Origin: Silene noctiflora
Taxonomy: Eukaryota; Streptophyta; Magnoliopsida; Caryophyllales; Caryophyllaceae
Reading direction: 5' to 3'
Length of the DNA: 64,000 bases
Assembly: GCA_009801015.1 (NCBI GenBank)
Contig: VHZZ01000040.1
Coordinates: forward strand, 93,484-157,483
Below the pieces are notes generated by a model, which worked only from the letters and a program-made list of their open reading frames with translations, was not told the origin of the DNA and made no database searches. Below, piece after piece: positions 11,111-24,026 of the stretch. Every line of letters begins with the position of its first letter. The stretch's first letter is position 1. Both the position numbers and the translations under genes were made by a program.

Positions 11111-11691
11111 TTAGTCCTAGTTTACTTAAAGTGTCTTTTACCTGTAGTAATTTTTTCTACCTCTTACTAATATTATATCAGTATATTATACCATTAAATT
11201 AAAAGTAGAGTTAATTTATGCAAATAATTTTATTAAAACCGCCTATTTATAAATCAAATCTAAAAAATACCGTACTATATCACGAGATCTAAACGATTTT
11301 ATATTACTCATTATTCAAACTTAAAACTGATAATCCCCGTCTTATTATTTGTTTCAAGTCAAATTCGTTTGGGTAAATATAGATTTCGGGTTAGTCCTCA
11401 GATAAAGTGTCGAGTTGGATACGGATCGTGTCATTCGGATCGAGTCGGTTTTGTCGGGTTAGTCGGTTACGTACCCATAAACAGCTCCTCGAAAGATTTC
11501 AAAAGAAAGAAAGAGCGTACGAACTAGTCTCATTTTTTGTTCTTTAATCTTTTTAATCTTCTCTCATACTCGGATCTTCATCTTTTTACAATCTTTATTA
11601 AATCTAAAAACACCATTTTTATGCTTTAATTCAGATCTATTTGATTACATTTACCAATATCATATTATTGTGTTGAAAAAAAGCTTAAAAA
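11111..11691 (+). promoter_or_regulatory. Promoter and leader region of the DRP1C gene
   Basis: Begins with AT-rich spacer and a short GTCGGGTTAGTCGG block (about 11400-11470). Then a pyrimidine-rich stretch (TCTCATTTTTTGTTC, TTCTCTCATACTCGG) leads to the start codon at 11692. No clear TATA box or known operator could be assigned. Confidence 0.4.
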
Positions 11692-14600
11692 ATGGCAACA
11701 ATGGAGAGTTTGATTGGATTAGTTAACAAAATTCAAAGGGCTTGTACTGTTCTTGGAGATCATGGTGGTGAAGGTCTTTCTCTTTGGGAAGCTCTTCCTA
11801 CTGTTGCTGTTGTTGGTGGCCAGGTTAAATTCTTCATCTTTTTTTTTTTTTTTTAAAATTTTATTTATTGTTTTTTGATTTATTCTGTTAGGTAATGTAG
11901 TTGAAATGTTGAATAGATTTGAAATTTTTGTGAAATTTTGATTGATCTAGATTGGAAAATATGACCTGGGTAATTAACACGGTTTTCGGATGATGAGTTC
12001 ATGTCGGTCGACCCCAAATTGTTTTGGGATTGAGGTTTTGATGTTGCTGGTAATGTAGTGCAATAGCTCTGATATGGTTGTTAATGATTGGAAATTGTGA
12101 ATTTGGGTATTGATCTAGATTGGAAAATATGATCTGGGTAGTAAACAAGATTGGATTTTGTGAGATGGGTAATGTAGAGACGGTTTTAAATGATGATTCA
12201 TCTTGGCCGACACCAAATCATTTTGGGAGTAGGGGAATGATGTTGGTAATGTAGTGCAATAGCTTTGATATGGTTGTTAATGATTGGAAATTGTGAATTG
12301 GGTATTGGTCTAGATTGGAAACTATGACTTGGGTATTAAACAAGATTGGATTGTGTGAGATGGGTAATGTAGAGACGGTTTCAAATGATGATTCATGTCG
12401 GCCAAGCACAAATTGTATTGGGAGTAAGGGGATGATGTTGGTAATGTAGTGCAATAGCTTTGGTATGGTTGTTAATGATTGGAAATTGTGAATGGGGTAG
12501 TGATCTAGATTTGGAAATAAGAGTTAGGTAATAAGCAAGATTGGATTCTTTGAGGTGGGTAATGTAGAGACGGTTTCAAATAATGATTCATGTTGGCCAC
12601 ACAAAAAAATGTTTTGGGAGTAAGGCAGTGATGTTTTTGGTAATGTAGTGAAATAGCTTTGGTGTAGTTAATGATTGGAAATTGTGAATTGGGTATTGAT
12701 CTAGATTTGGAAATAAGCGTTGGGTATTAAACAAGATTAGATTTTGTGAGATGGGTAGTGTAGAAATGGGTAGCTGTGGACGGTTTCAAATAAGGATTAA
12801 TGTCGGCCGACACCAAATAATTTTGGAAATAAGGTGGTGATGTTTTTGGTAATGTAGTGCAATAACTTTGATATGTTTTTTTAATGATTGGAAATTCTGA
12901 ATTGGGTATTGAATCATTGATCTAGATTTGGAAATAAGAGTTGGGTATTTTCCAAAATTGGATTTTGTTTTGGTAATGTAGTCTAAGAGCCTTAAATTGT
13001 TTGTAAATGATTGGAAAATATGAAGTGGGTATTTTACAAAATTGGATATTCTGAGATGGGTAGGTAATGTAATTGCTTTTTGTGGAAGGAAACCTGAGAA
13101 GGCGTTTAGCCGTCTAGGTTGAAAGGTGATTGGAGTTGAAGCTTTGTGTTTGTGGTTAGAATTGCCATGTGAGAATATTTTGTGTTGATGAAGATTGCTT
13201 TTGAAGAAGTCGGTTTATAGATGTCAACAACTCAACATAGTGTTAAATCTCGGTAAAATGTGTTCACGGTGATCTTCAAAACCATAACAAAATGGTTGCA
13301 TTTCTGTGTTTGCGATCATGATTTGAAGTCATTATGTCAAAGAAGAAATAGTAACGAATGTATTGAAAAAGGATTTGGTTTATATTAGTGATTAAATTTC
13401 TGATATTTTTGATGAATTGATGTGTTGGATGACATTCAGAGTTCTGGGAAATCGTCCGTGTTGGAAAGTATTGTTGGGAGAGATTTTCTTCCTCGTGGAT
13501 CTGGTAAGGCTTTTCGTTGATGTTATGGTCTGTGAATTGTAAAGTGATCAGTTCTACCGAGTATTACAGATTTACAGATAAATCTAGGTTAAATTTCGTT
13601 TTCTTCGTGTGAAGGTATTGTAACGCGGCGACCACTGGTCCTTCAGCTTCACAAGACCGAAAGTGGAAGTGAATATGCAGAGTTTCTCCATGCACCAAAG
13701 AAAAGGTTTGGCGATTTTGGTACGTTACATTCGTTGCCAATTGGTTTGTAACCTTAGCAATTGTCTGGTAGTTGGTGGTCACACAACTGTTCTTTTTAAC
13801 CCCTCTTACAGATTTGACTGTTAGTATGAATAGGAAACGTGTCCTTTCTAGTTTTTAATGAGCTGTTTCTATTATATGCTATTGTAATGGAATACGGAAT
13901 GGGTTTTAGATAGTTCCTCCAGAGAAGAGTGTTATTCTCAGTGACTGGCTGAGAGGTGTTGATTGGGTCTCATAATGATACCCGTCCCAGATTCTGTTTT
14001 CTGTGTTACCCATTCAGTTGGATGTAGTGCATTGATGAACCATAAGCATAGGAGTAGACTACATTTTCTGATTACACCAGCAATTAGTTTGAATGCCATG
14101 TTTATTCTTAGATTCTGAGCAAATTGGTCCATAGTAATTTTTGTGTACATTCAATATATAATCTGAATTGAAGTTCACGGGTATTTTAAGTTAACACATA
14201 GGAGCAAGTTAGGAAAGTGAGTTGTAATACATTAATACCATATTACTTAGGAAGAAAATTCGTCATCAAAATCATTACCTTAATCCCTCAAGAGTCTCGT
14301 CTTTGACAGGGTTAGAGGGGGAGGGTTGTATGTATGCAATCTTACCACCCTCAGAATAACTTCTACTTCTGGCTGATGAGGTAAACCTTTAGGGATTAAT
14401 AACTTTTACTTCTGGCTGCGACTGTTGAGGTAACCTATGGCCGCTGAGCCCTTGAGGCACCAAGGTTTCATTTTTCTTGTTGTTAACGTATATTTGTGGG
14501 TTCATTTTGGTTGACCAATGACTATACAACCATTCGATTTACATTTTACGTTTTCTTTTCATCTCCCTGCCTTATATGCCATGATTATTTGCATTGATTT

Positions 14601-17600
14601 AAATAACTATTATGGCTTTTGAACAGTTTGCTTTTGTGGTTATGGTGGTGATAAATCTTTGTTTTATGCTTATGCAGCTGCCGTACGTAAAGAAATTGCC
14701 GACGAAACTGACCGTATAACAGGAAAAACTAAAGCAATTTCGAATATCCCCATCCACCTGAGCATCTATTCACCACACGGTATGCATCTCAATTGACAGT
14801 TGTAATTAATTTATTAACAATGTCTACTGATTTTCAATGAAGTGCTTATATTTCTCTCAAGGAAAAACTAAAGCAATTTCGAATATCCCCATCCATTATT
14901 AAACGCTGCATTGTAAGAGCATTTTTGCTTCTCGGTAGTAGGTTGATAGGATGGGACTATGGGAGTTTATTTAGAATTGCTATTTGCTCTTGGATTCTTT
15001 GGTAATGGGTTCTTTTGGAAAGTTAATTGATTAGCTTAGCGGCCCTAGCCCTCTGCTATTCGTTGTCGTTAAAAGTTTGTCATTAATTTTGATTTGTTTC
15101 TCTATCTTTACTGATCTGTAGTTGGGTTCTTCTGCAGTTGTGAACTTGACACTTATTGATCTTCCAGGGTTAACAAAGGTTGCTGTAGGTAATTTCCTTG
15201 ACATTACTCAAAATAGAAGAATTATATCACTTGTCATGTTTGTTGCTGAGATTGCATTCTGATCACCTAATTTTCTTGTAGAAGTAGTTTGAATAATAAT
15301 AATAATGCTTGGCTTTATGCAGAGGGACAACAAGAAAGTATTGTTCAAGATATTGAGAACATGGTCCGCAATTATGTAGAGAAGGTGAGGAAATTTTTAG
15401 CTAATTAGAAAATTAGGGAAACACTTGATGAAATTTCTTTGTCTCGACTCTCGAGTATTTATGCTTCTATTTGCCGCTGAATTGATCATCTCCTTCTAAA
15501 AACTCTCTTCCTCGTTATATTTTTATCTGAAGTGGGCTATCAGGTCTCATGATGCACAGTATGAGCTTCTTGCTTCCTGCTATATCTCGATGAGCAAGGA
15601 TTAGTTATTTAGATTTTTAGTGTGGCAAATCGTATTTAGTTGGTTCTGTACTACTGACTGTAGTCGCATCTCCAATGTTAAAACTTGGTTTTCGTGTTGG
15701 GGATCAAACCAAAAGATATGGTCTATGGATGCGTTGGATCTCCTTTCCCGACAGCCCCTCCCTGTTCCTCCTCCTGAGGGTCAACCTTCTTCCTTTCCTC
15801 CGCATCCCTGACCACCTTCCTCCTTTTCCCAGACGACCTCTACTGCTGGCCTTCGTCCCATTTCCCTTTTCACAATCTCGTTTCTGACTCCTCAGTTTAA
15901 CAAAACAAAATCTGATTCACAAAAAAAAAGAAAAGAAAATGACTAGAGTACAAAAACCATGGTCATCACTTACCATAGTATTTATCGGGAATATCTGGTT
16001 TAAATGTGTGATTGAGACCCGGGTAGTGCGTAGCTGCGCTTTGGATGAACTCGGTGGTGTTGTGTTTAGTGAGGAATTGGGGATGGTGATGAGTTTGGCG
16101 GTCGCGGCTGTGGATTAGTGTTTTAAGTATGTTGGGTTAAATCGTAATATGGACTCTATGGTACCCATTTGCCTTATTAAGTTTTATATTCTTGTTCATA
16201 AGAATTGTGACCGTATATAGTTAGAAGAACACAAAATTATGGGGGGAGTTCTTCGTATGGTTCTTTGCTCTTGTGCTCACTTGCTACTGAATCATAACGT
16301 GCGATTAATTTCTGATCTTAATACGATCCAATTATTAGTTGAACCAACTGCTTCAGTGTTCCTACTTGGCTCTCATTTTTTTTCTTTTGCTTTACAGCCC
16401 AACTGTATTATCCTGGCTATTTCTCCTGCTAATCAAGATATAGCCACATCAGATGCTATAAAACTTGCTAGAGAAGTTGACCCATCAGGTAACCCAATTT
16501 CATTTGTCCTTTAACATTGAAACAATTTGAAAATTTTAACACACCGTCTCGAATCTAGGATTTTAGGCTTGTTATTCACGTTTTCTCTTTCTTCTGCAGG
16601 GGAAAGGACTTTTGGAGTTCTGACTAAACTTGATTTAATGGACCAAGGAACCAATGCCCTGGAGGTATGTAGATCTCTTGTCGTATGATTATTGGATATT
16701 GGTTATTTATGAGGATAGTTTTTCCGCCTCAAAGATAGAATGTTAAATGGATTATGTCTAATATAATAGGTTCTTGAAGGTCGATCATATCGATTACAAC
16801 ATCCCTGGGTTGGTATAGTCAATCGTTCACAAGCGGACATCAACAAAAATGTCGATATAAATTCTGCTCGTAGGAAGGAGCGAGAATATTTCGACTCTAG
16901 TCCAGAATATTCTCATTTGGCTCATAAGATGGGTTCTGAGTATTTGGCAAAGCTTTTATCAAGGGTAAGCATTGTCCTTTAATTTATCACCTAGTTTTAA
17001 TCTGTAGATTTCCGTGCATGTAGATTCCTTAATTTTATAAATTGATTGGCAAAACTGATGATGGGTCATTTTCGTTTCAACCAGCATTTGGAAGTTGTTA
17101 TTAGACAGAAAATACCTAGTATCATTGCTCTCATCAACAAGTCAATCGATGAAATCAATGCTGAGTTGGACCGTATAGGCAGACCTGTTGCAGCAGATGG
17201 AGGAGTAAGTTTGAAGTTTCACATAATTATAGCTCTTTATTGATGGGGGTTTGTATATTCGTATACTAAAATTTCCGTCCTTATATATTCAGGCCCAACT
17301 TTATACCATATTGGAAATGTGCCGTGCATTTGATAAGGTTTTCAAGGAGCATCTCGATGGAGGGTAATTTTCTTTATTTGTTTATTCAACTTATGATGCA
17401 TCCCATCATATCTCAGTTGTTTTTTTCATATAGTGTTTCTACAGTTGTTTTTTTTCTATCTTGATGAAGATTATGCTACTAAGGGAGAGCCCTAATCCGT
17501 TAGTAGCCTTTATCAGTGAGAAATCACTTATCTTGATGAAGATTATGCTACTTAAAGGTCGCACACGAACTTGATAATCATCAACAGTTAGTGTAAAAAT

Positions 17601-20297
17601 CCAGCCTTAAATATTTATGTGTGTGTTATGAGCATTATGGTATCATGTCACTAGTTTGATGTAGATGTAAATGAAACGCCTTTTGTCAGATTGCCCTTAT
17701 ATTGCATCACTCGGTGATGTCAATTTACATTTACAGTACAATAATACGGAGTAGTACTTTCTAGAATTTGTACTTTTGGCTCTCTTGCCCAGTGTAGATT
17801 AATACTCAGCGTAGCTCCAAATAAGGGATATTATCTCAATTACTGTCTTGAAATCTTTAAACTAAATAATGTTTCAGGCGGCCTGGTGGTGATCGCATTT
17901 ATGGGGTTTTTGACCACCAACTGCCAGCTGCTATGAAGAAGCTTCCTCTTGACCGCCATCTTTCAACATCAAATGTCCGAAAAGTTGTAGCAGAAGCTGA
18001 TGGTTACCAGCCCCATCTGATTGCACCCGAGCAAGGAATTAGAAGACTCATTGATGGGTCTCTTGTATATTTTAAAGGCCCAGCTGAAGCAACAGTTGAT
18101 GCAGTAATTCTCCTAACTTCTCATTTTCTGCAAGATCATGGAAATGTTGTGATTTTGCACTGGAATATTTTGCAATAGTGATTCCTTCTGAATTCTATGG
18201 AGGCAAAGACTCATTACTCTTTGGTTCCGGATTCTGATGGAGCAAAGCAAAATGGCTCACTAAAGTGACTACGCTTCTTTCTATTGTGAATTACCAGTCA
18301 TTCGATGTAGTTTTTGACGCAATTTTCATCTTGGGTCATTCGTAAACAGTCTCTTACTCTCTTTGTGTTGCTAACACAAGGGTAAGATTGCGTACATCCG
18401 ACCCCCCCCTACCCCCACAATTACTATTGAGGCACCAGGATAACGTTGTTGTTGGTAGTTACTTAAATAAGAAGGTGAATAGCTTTAGAAGAAATATTTT
18501 ATTTGAAACTCCAGGCAACTTATCAGTTGAGATTTACAGACTAATCAAGTTTATCCATTAATTAGAATATACTTTGTATAATTACTTAATATTCTTGCTT
18601 ATGATTCCGTATTATATTTATTGCGGAGTTGTGTAGTGGCGTAGTCTTATGCCTAATAAATGGTTTACATAGGTAGCCTGTTGCGAACTGGTTTTTTTCG
18701 AAGTAAGAATGTATGTGTGTTATCATTTGCCATGAGTAGGACCATTGCACACTGATTTGCTATATCAATTGCTCTGAAGCTCATGTGTTACTTGAAGATA
18801 ACATCGTGCATTTGTCTTTCACAGGTGCACCTCATACTCAAAGAGCTTGTGCGGAAGTCAATAGCTGCAACACTGGTGAGAATTACAAACTTACAAGCTT
18901 GTTTGATTGGTGTTTTCTTTCCAGTTTTTCTTAGGCTGGAGGAGTTAAAAGTGGGGATAGGAAGGGAGCCTTGGTGTTTCCGTTGCAAGTCAATACTATG
19001 CTGGAGGGTTGGTTTTTAAGTTGGTTTATAAGGCAAAATGGATCCATTTTTCGCGAACCCTGTTTACTAATCAAACAAGGGAATATGTTCCTCCCCCTTT
19101 CCCTCCAGATACCCCCATCCAAATGTCATATCTTTTTTGTTATCGAGACACCTCAAGAAGTCATTCAGGGCAGAGAGTAAGGAGACTGGTTTAACATGCT
19201 GAGAAACTCTTTATCGTAGAAATTTGTTTCTTGCCAGTACGGTTGTTTCCAAAGGTTATATCTAACTGATGTTTTCTGCTTATTTTAGGAGCTTAAGAGA
19301 TTCCCATCTCTCCAAAGTGATATTGCAGCTGCCTCAAACGAATCTTTGGAAAAATTCCGTGATGAAAGCAGGAAGACTGTGCTGCGTTTAGTGGAAATGG
19401 AGTCTACTTATCTAACCGTGGAGTTTTTCAGAAAACTTCAAATGGAACCAGAGAAGACCCCTGCTAATCAACCAGGACAACCAAGTCCAAATGCAGATCG
19501 TTACACTGATAATCACCTCAGGAGGATTGGTAAGCTTGTTACTCTTTATTGCCTTTCTTTAATGGTGGCAAACGTCCAAACACTACCTCATGTGTGCATT
19601 GGTTAAACCCTATGCAATGATAACTTCCGAAACAACCTCAAGATATAGCCACTTTTATTATCAGGGTGGCATAAACGGACTTGGGAAAACAGAATTTAAG
19701 GCCAATTGTCTCCGCAAGGGTTTGAAACTAAGATCAATTAGTTGTTAGTTCATGCTTTAACCAACAGATCCAATCCTATCCCGACACTTTTTAGTTTATT
19801 GTTTTCGAACTGTTGCAGCAATTTTTTTCGCAAATTGGTCTTCTGATATAAATAACATGAACAAAATGTAATATGGCTCTGTTTTGTTCATCAGGGTCGA
19901 ATGTCTCTGCTTATGTCGGCATGGTTTGTGACACATTGAAGAATTCTATTCCGAAGGCAGTTGTTCATTGCCAAGTCAAGGAGGCCAAAAGAGCACTTCT
20001 TAATCAATTCTACGTTAACATTGGTAGAAGAGAGGTAATTATGCAACTCAGTTTTAATTTCTGTGATCGGTTTCTTCCTTGTCCTTTGTTCGCGTCTTTG
20101 CTTTATTTGTACCACGTGCTGCCGTGTCCTCGTTTTGTAACAGTAGTACACATTCTGCTTATTTTCAGAAAGAACAACTTAGTGCCATGTTAGACGAGGA
20201 TCCCGCACTGATGTCCAGAAGAGAGTCGTTAGCAAAGAGGTTAGCTTTGTACAAGTCTGCAAGAGACGATATCGATGCAGTGGCATGGAATAAGTGA
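11692..20297 (+). CDS. DRP1C: Dynamin-related GTPase, DRP1C type
   Basis: Sixteen exons: 11692-11823, 13440-13503, 13615-13719, 14678-14779, 15138-15188, 15323-15384, 16398-16488, 16600-16664, 16770-16964, 17085-17204, 17293-17363, 17878-18103, 18825-18875, 19289-19529, 19895-20034, 20169-20297. They join in frame to 614 residues, the length I recall for Arabidopsis DRP1C. GTPase motifs are intact: P-loop GGQSSGKS (42-49), switch I Thr in IVTRRP (T69), DLPG (142-145), TKLD (211-214). A middle domain follows, and the C-terminal GTPase effector domain ends [11 protein letters not shown]. The start ([19 protein letters not shown]) and LGDHGGEG fit DRP1C better than DRP1A or DRP1E. DRP1 proteins lack PH and proline-rich domains and act in clathrin-mediated endocytosis, cell plate formation and polar growth. 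Intron 1 holds a tandem repeat and intron 4 a copy of part of exon 4. Confidence 0.97.
11940..13075 (+). repeat. Degenerate tandem repeat in DRP1C intron 1
   Basis: About six units of 170-215 bp. The marker GATCTAGATTGGAAA and variants recur near 11945, 12114, 12307, 12502, 12700 and 12920, each followed by GGTAATGTAG and TTAATGATTGGAAATT. Four units include a TCATGTCGGCCGACACC-like module, which resembles the 3' part of a plant SINE also seen at 51004-51075 and 56535-56590. Units grow more diverged toward the 3' side. Confidence 0.75.
14860..14895 (+). repeat. DRP1C: Exact 36-bp copy of DRP1C exon 4 inside intron 4
   Basis: Identical to exon 4 positions 14721-14756 (AGGAAAAACTAAAGC ... CCCCATCCA), 139 bp downstream. 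It is preceded by TTTCTCTCAAG, which resembles a splice acceptor. It lacks the exon's ends, so it should not add a functional exon. Confidence 0.85.
18298..18460 (+). mobile_element. SINE-like retroposon with GTTGTTG tail, DRP1C intron 12
   Basis: Contains the conserved module GTGTTGCTAACACAAGGGT, then GTAAGATTGCGTACATCC, and ends with GTTGTTGTTGG. The same modules lie at 34374-34521, 46112-46250 and (inverted) 50288-50450, each time inside an intron. Confidence 0.6.
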
Positions 20298-20772
20298 AAA
20301 TAACAACGGGGTTGATTTTAGGCCACTGGTGGACTCATCTGCTGTTCGCATAGTTTTGTGCTTTACGAGGCTCTCTGCTCTCATTCTACTGATATTACGA
20401 TTGTAATTCTTTTTACACACAACAATGACTCTTTCGACGCTTCTCTTAGGAAGACGTTTGAAGAAGATATGATGTAGCATTATTTGTGACTGTTGGCAGA
20501 GTATTTTCTGCGATATACAACACGATGTTCACAGCTTGTAACGATACAAAAGATTTACGAAGTTAAAACCAGTTGATATTTAGCCAGTTTGGTGGTAAGC
20601 CGATCTTTACAGCTGATACCTGTCTGATGTGTGACGATATGGCAGACGACTCTAGGCCATTTTCTTACTGACAAAGAACTCGAAACTAACTCAGGATTGG
20701 TACAGCAAGCAAACTAATGTACAAATTGCAGAAATATCGAATGCACAGAGTAAACTGAAATGTCTGTCATTA
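20298..20772. other. Shared 3' region of the convergent DRP1C and plastid-protein genes
   Basis: The space between two convergent genes (stop codons at 20297 plus and 20773 minus). It should hold both 3' untranslated regions. No other feature seen. Confidence 0.5.
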
Positions 20773-22140
20773 CTAAATAGTCGAGATACGACTTCTAAAG
20801 CTCTCCCATGTCAAACCTTTTTCTATATAATCGATGTTGGTGGGATCGAAAGGACCTCTAATCCGGTCTATCGACTTGATCACAGCTCTCTGTGGCAGCA
20901 CACTCTTGGATGGGTCTGGTGATGTCTTATAGCTCAAGCATGATGAATAACCCTACAAAAATACCATTGTAAGTTCAAATTATCGTCACATTTTCACGTC
21001 TCATCTTGTATCACATTATATTCTCCTTTTGACAATCATCCACTTAATATAATCCACACAATCTTTTATCGGAAAATACAAGCGGTGCCCTTGAGGTTTG
21101 TTTTTTTACTCGAAATACCCAATTTTTTGATCTGGAAAACTTTAAGAGGCCATAACTCGTGTTTACGAGTTCAGAAAGTGATAATTTTTTTTTTTCAAAT
21201 TGATCATCTTTCCGGGACTACGACTTGAAAAAAAAATTTGTTGAGTTTGGAATTCGTGACCAAGAAATATAGTCACTCAAAGTTTGTTCGATCAAAAAAA
21301 CTTTGACACGCAATAAATCCTAGCCACGAGATCCAAATACGATAATTTTTTTTTGAATTCGTAATTCTTGGAAAGATGATTGATCTCAAAAAAAAAATTA
21401 TCATTTCTGAAATCGTAAACATGAGTTATGGCCTCGTAAAGTTCCCCGGATAAAAAAATTGGGTATTTCGGGCAAAATATCAAACCTCAAAGGCACTGCG
21501 TGCATTATCCGATCTTTTATACTTAGAACCATAGATTATATGACAGAAGATGAAACACGGAAATGAGACAGATGATTTGCCCTCGATGTCTATTCAAAGA
21601 CAAAGGATAACAGCAATTCTCATTTGTGACGGAAGGTATTCGTCATAAATGAGAAGACGGGTACCATTTTGTGAGACAAAATGGCCAAATAGAGGAGAGA
21701 GGGAAGCACATGGGGTGCCCCCACCTAGTCCCCCTATTCTTTTTGTGAGTGACATTATCCGTCTTCGGACCCGACCCGTCACAAGGGAGACGCTTTGAAA
21801 GGATAATGACCTTAAAAATGAGGACCTCAACTTCTTGATCATCAACCAAAGCAGTTACAAGAAGAGCTTCTTCTCTATTTGACTGACTATATAATTCCAA
21901 TATCCCAATTTCTTCATTATAACCAAAATCTTCATTTTCATTTTCATCCTCAATATCAATTCTTGCTCTTCTCCTAGCTTTACAACATATTGTCACATCG
22001 ATTCGGCTTTCGAAACTACTAATCACCTTCAAATTATTCTTCTTGATGCAATGCACTTGTGCATGGATTGTTGTTGTTAGAGGTGAAAAATGAAGGATAT
22101 GGCAATAATGGCATAGCTTGTATGAGTAGTTAAGCAACAT
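20773..22140 (-). CDS. Conserved plant protein, probably plastid, DUF7734-like
   Basis: Two exons on the minus strand, 21811-22140 and 20773-20952, join at phase 0 to 169 residues. The N-terminal half (MLLNYSYKLCHY ... CCKARRRARID) could be a transit peptide, rich in H, S, T and basic residues. An acidic stretch IDIEDENENEDF comes next, then a compact conserved part: ALLVTALVDDQEVEVLIFKG, then LPQRAVIKSIDRIRGPFDP and IEKGLTWESF. This resembles a plant family of unknown function that I recall as DUF7734; no reaction is known to me. The exon 1 donor is GTCATT, a weak but legal GT site, and the acceptor is TTTTTGTAG. The 858-bp intron is largely made of two MITEs. Confidence 0.85.
21070..21511. 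mobile_element. Mutator-like foldback MITE, copy A, in an intron
   Basis: 442 bp flanked by the perfect 9-bp duplication ATCTTTTAT (21061-21069 and 21512-21520). Ends are inverted: CGGAAAATACA at left, TGCATTATCCG at right, and the arms pair over most of the length (AAATACCCAATTTTTT with AAAAAATTGGGTATTT). It is a sister of 37619-38059. It lies in the intron of the minus-strand plastid-protein gene. No coding capacity. Confidence 0.88.
21590..21800. mobile_element. GACGG-type foldback MITE beside a splice donor
   Basis: Inverted arms include TTTGTGACGGAAGG and GAAGACGGATAATGTC (minus sense), with an outer end AAAGCGTCTCCC like that of the 29044 copy. On the minus strand it starts only about 10 bases inside the intron whose donor is at 21809-21810. 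Confidence 0.6.
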
Positions 22141-22319
22141 AAAGGCAAAATTCTATGTTAAAATAGATGTGAAATGTTGTGTACCTACTTGTGTGGTTCA
22201 AAAAAAGAAGATAAGTTTTTGGTTGTTTGTTTGGTTTATATAAGTTTGTATATTGGCCAAACATTTTTGCTAGGATTTTAGGAATTGGGGGCATCTTAAA
22301 GTAAATTAGTGTACTGAGA

Positions 22320-23290
22320 ACCATGAGAACCAATTTCTGGACATCTTTGTTCCGGGATCTTGTAATTCCGAAAACCGTGTATTATACACCTCGACTTGAA
22401 TCTTTCGGAAGGTCATACCGAGTTAAGTTTCTTTTTCTACCGATTTTTCTACCACGTGTTCGACTTCATTTTAGGAGTTACTATATTCGTTTTCAACCCA
22501 AAATAACAAATATTAATTCATTTTTCACATTTATCGACTTTCGCCCGAGCACGATGTACAACATACCGGCACCCTCAAATATTCTCATTTTCTACTCAAA
22601 TTTTGTGTGAGTGCTTTATCTAACTCGTGAAAGCCTTCGTGCAATGTTTGGACATTTTTTTATCCTCATACCGGCACCCCCAAACATCATCTATTGCCCC
22701 TATAAAGTTTTATGACCTCATTATCTTGCCTAAGAAACCGTTCATGTGATCTACGAACATTTTGTTCTGGAAACGAAGAATCCCAAAAATTGTGTATTAT
22801 ACATTTCAAATTGAGTCGTACGGGAGGTAGTACTGGATCACGTTTCATTTTATTCCTGTTCTTATACAACGCGATCGAGTGTCACTTCACGATTTACCTT
22901 ATTCGATGTCATTCCCAAATAACAAGTATTAATCCATCTTTTATTCGCCTCAAGATTGTTTATTGCATACCGGACTACCGGTATCCTCAAAAGTCTCATT
23001 TCGCTTCTAAAATTTTGTGTGCTCTCTATTATGACCGGAGAAATTGACCATGTGATTTACGGATATTTTTATACTAGGACCCAAGGTTCCCAAAAACTAA
23101 CTTGTGTATTATACACTTCAATCTGAGCCATTCTGAAGGTTGTATCGGGTCCCGTTACTTTTTCTTCCGTTTCTTTTACCTCGCATACAGAATCGCTTAA
23201 ATAGTTACCCTATTTGCTCTTAGCCCCAAATAACAAATATCAAGCCATTGTTTATGATAACCGATTTTTGCCTCTAACTAGTTTATTGCA
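22320..23290 (+). repeat. Three diverged satellite-like units
   Basis: The core GTGTATTATACA recurs at about 22376, 22791 and 23103, each followed by CTTGAATC/ATTGAGTC/CTGAGCC-like sequence and later by AAATAACAAATATTAATCC-like sequence. Spacing is about 415 and 312 bp; unit 1 carries an extra CATACCGGCACCC block. Units are strongly diverged, so the array is old. Open frames here are incidental. Confidence 0.6.
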
Positions 23291-23890
23291 TAAGACCAAA
23301 TTGATGATCCGACCCGACCCGATAACGGCCTTATTTTTCAAACTTGATCCCGACCCGACCCGGCCCATGACCCAAGATTTTCTCTACCCGGTATTGACCC
23401 GATAATGAACTAGCTTAATACTCCCTCCTATTCTATATTTTTTTTCCCCTTTTATTTTTCCACAAAAAATAAGAAAGAAAATTTGGACTACACAAAACCC
23501 ACTACCCACATATCATTGAATTTGAACCACTCATATAATCTCAAAAAAGAAAATAGGAAAGAAACCGAATAACCGAATAAAAAAATATAGAAGAAAATAT
23601 AGAATAAGAGGGAGTAATGATTAAATAAGACCAAATTGATATTGATCTTAATTATTTTCTCTTAAAACTACAATTACTACGCCCACCTTTCGTCTAAACA
23701 TAAAATTACCATCTAAAACTATATATAAGATGAAATATATGCTGATAACCTGACCCGACCCGACTTATCACCCGTTTATGACCCGACCCAAAGAAGACCC
23801 GACATGAACTGAACCGACCCAAACCCGCCAATGACCCGATATAACCCTAATCCGATACTACCCGACCTGATTTGACCCGACCCGTAAACG
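23290..23890. repeat. GACCCGACCC-rich repeat split by a Stowaway MITE
   Basis: Two blocks of GACCCGACCCG repeats (about 23310-23405 and 23750-23890). The sequence AAGACCAAATTGAT appears on both sides of the Stowaway insertion. Confidence 0.6.
23421..23614. mobile_element. Stowaway-type MITE, 194 bp
   Basis: Starts CTCCCTCCTATTCTATATTT and ends with the inverse (AGAATAAGAGGGAG), flanked by TA on both sides (23419-23420 and 23615-23616). No coding capacity. Confidence 0.88.
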
Positions 23891-24026
23891 ACCTGAGTGA
23901 CTGTCACCTGTAACTCTGTAAGGTCTATTTGTATACTTGAACCGGCGAAGATTAGTCATCGTCCCTAGTTGCGATTGCGAAGTACTCATTCCAATTTCTC
24001 GAGACGAAAGAAAAAACCCGATAACA

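Noticed and set aside
15620-15887. Proline-rich frames within DRP1C intron 6
   Set aside because: Lies between two well-defined exons in a CT-rich stretch, with no family resemblance; could be a decayed insertion but not a gene.
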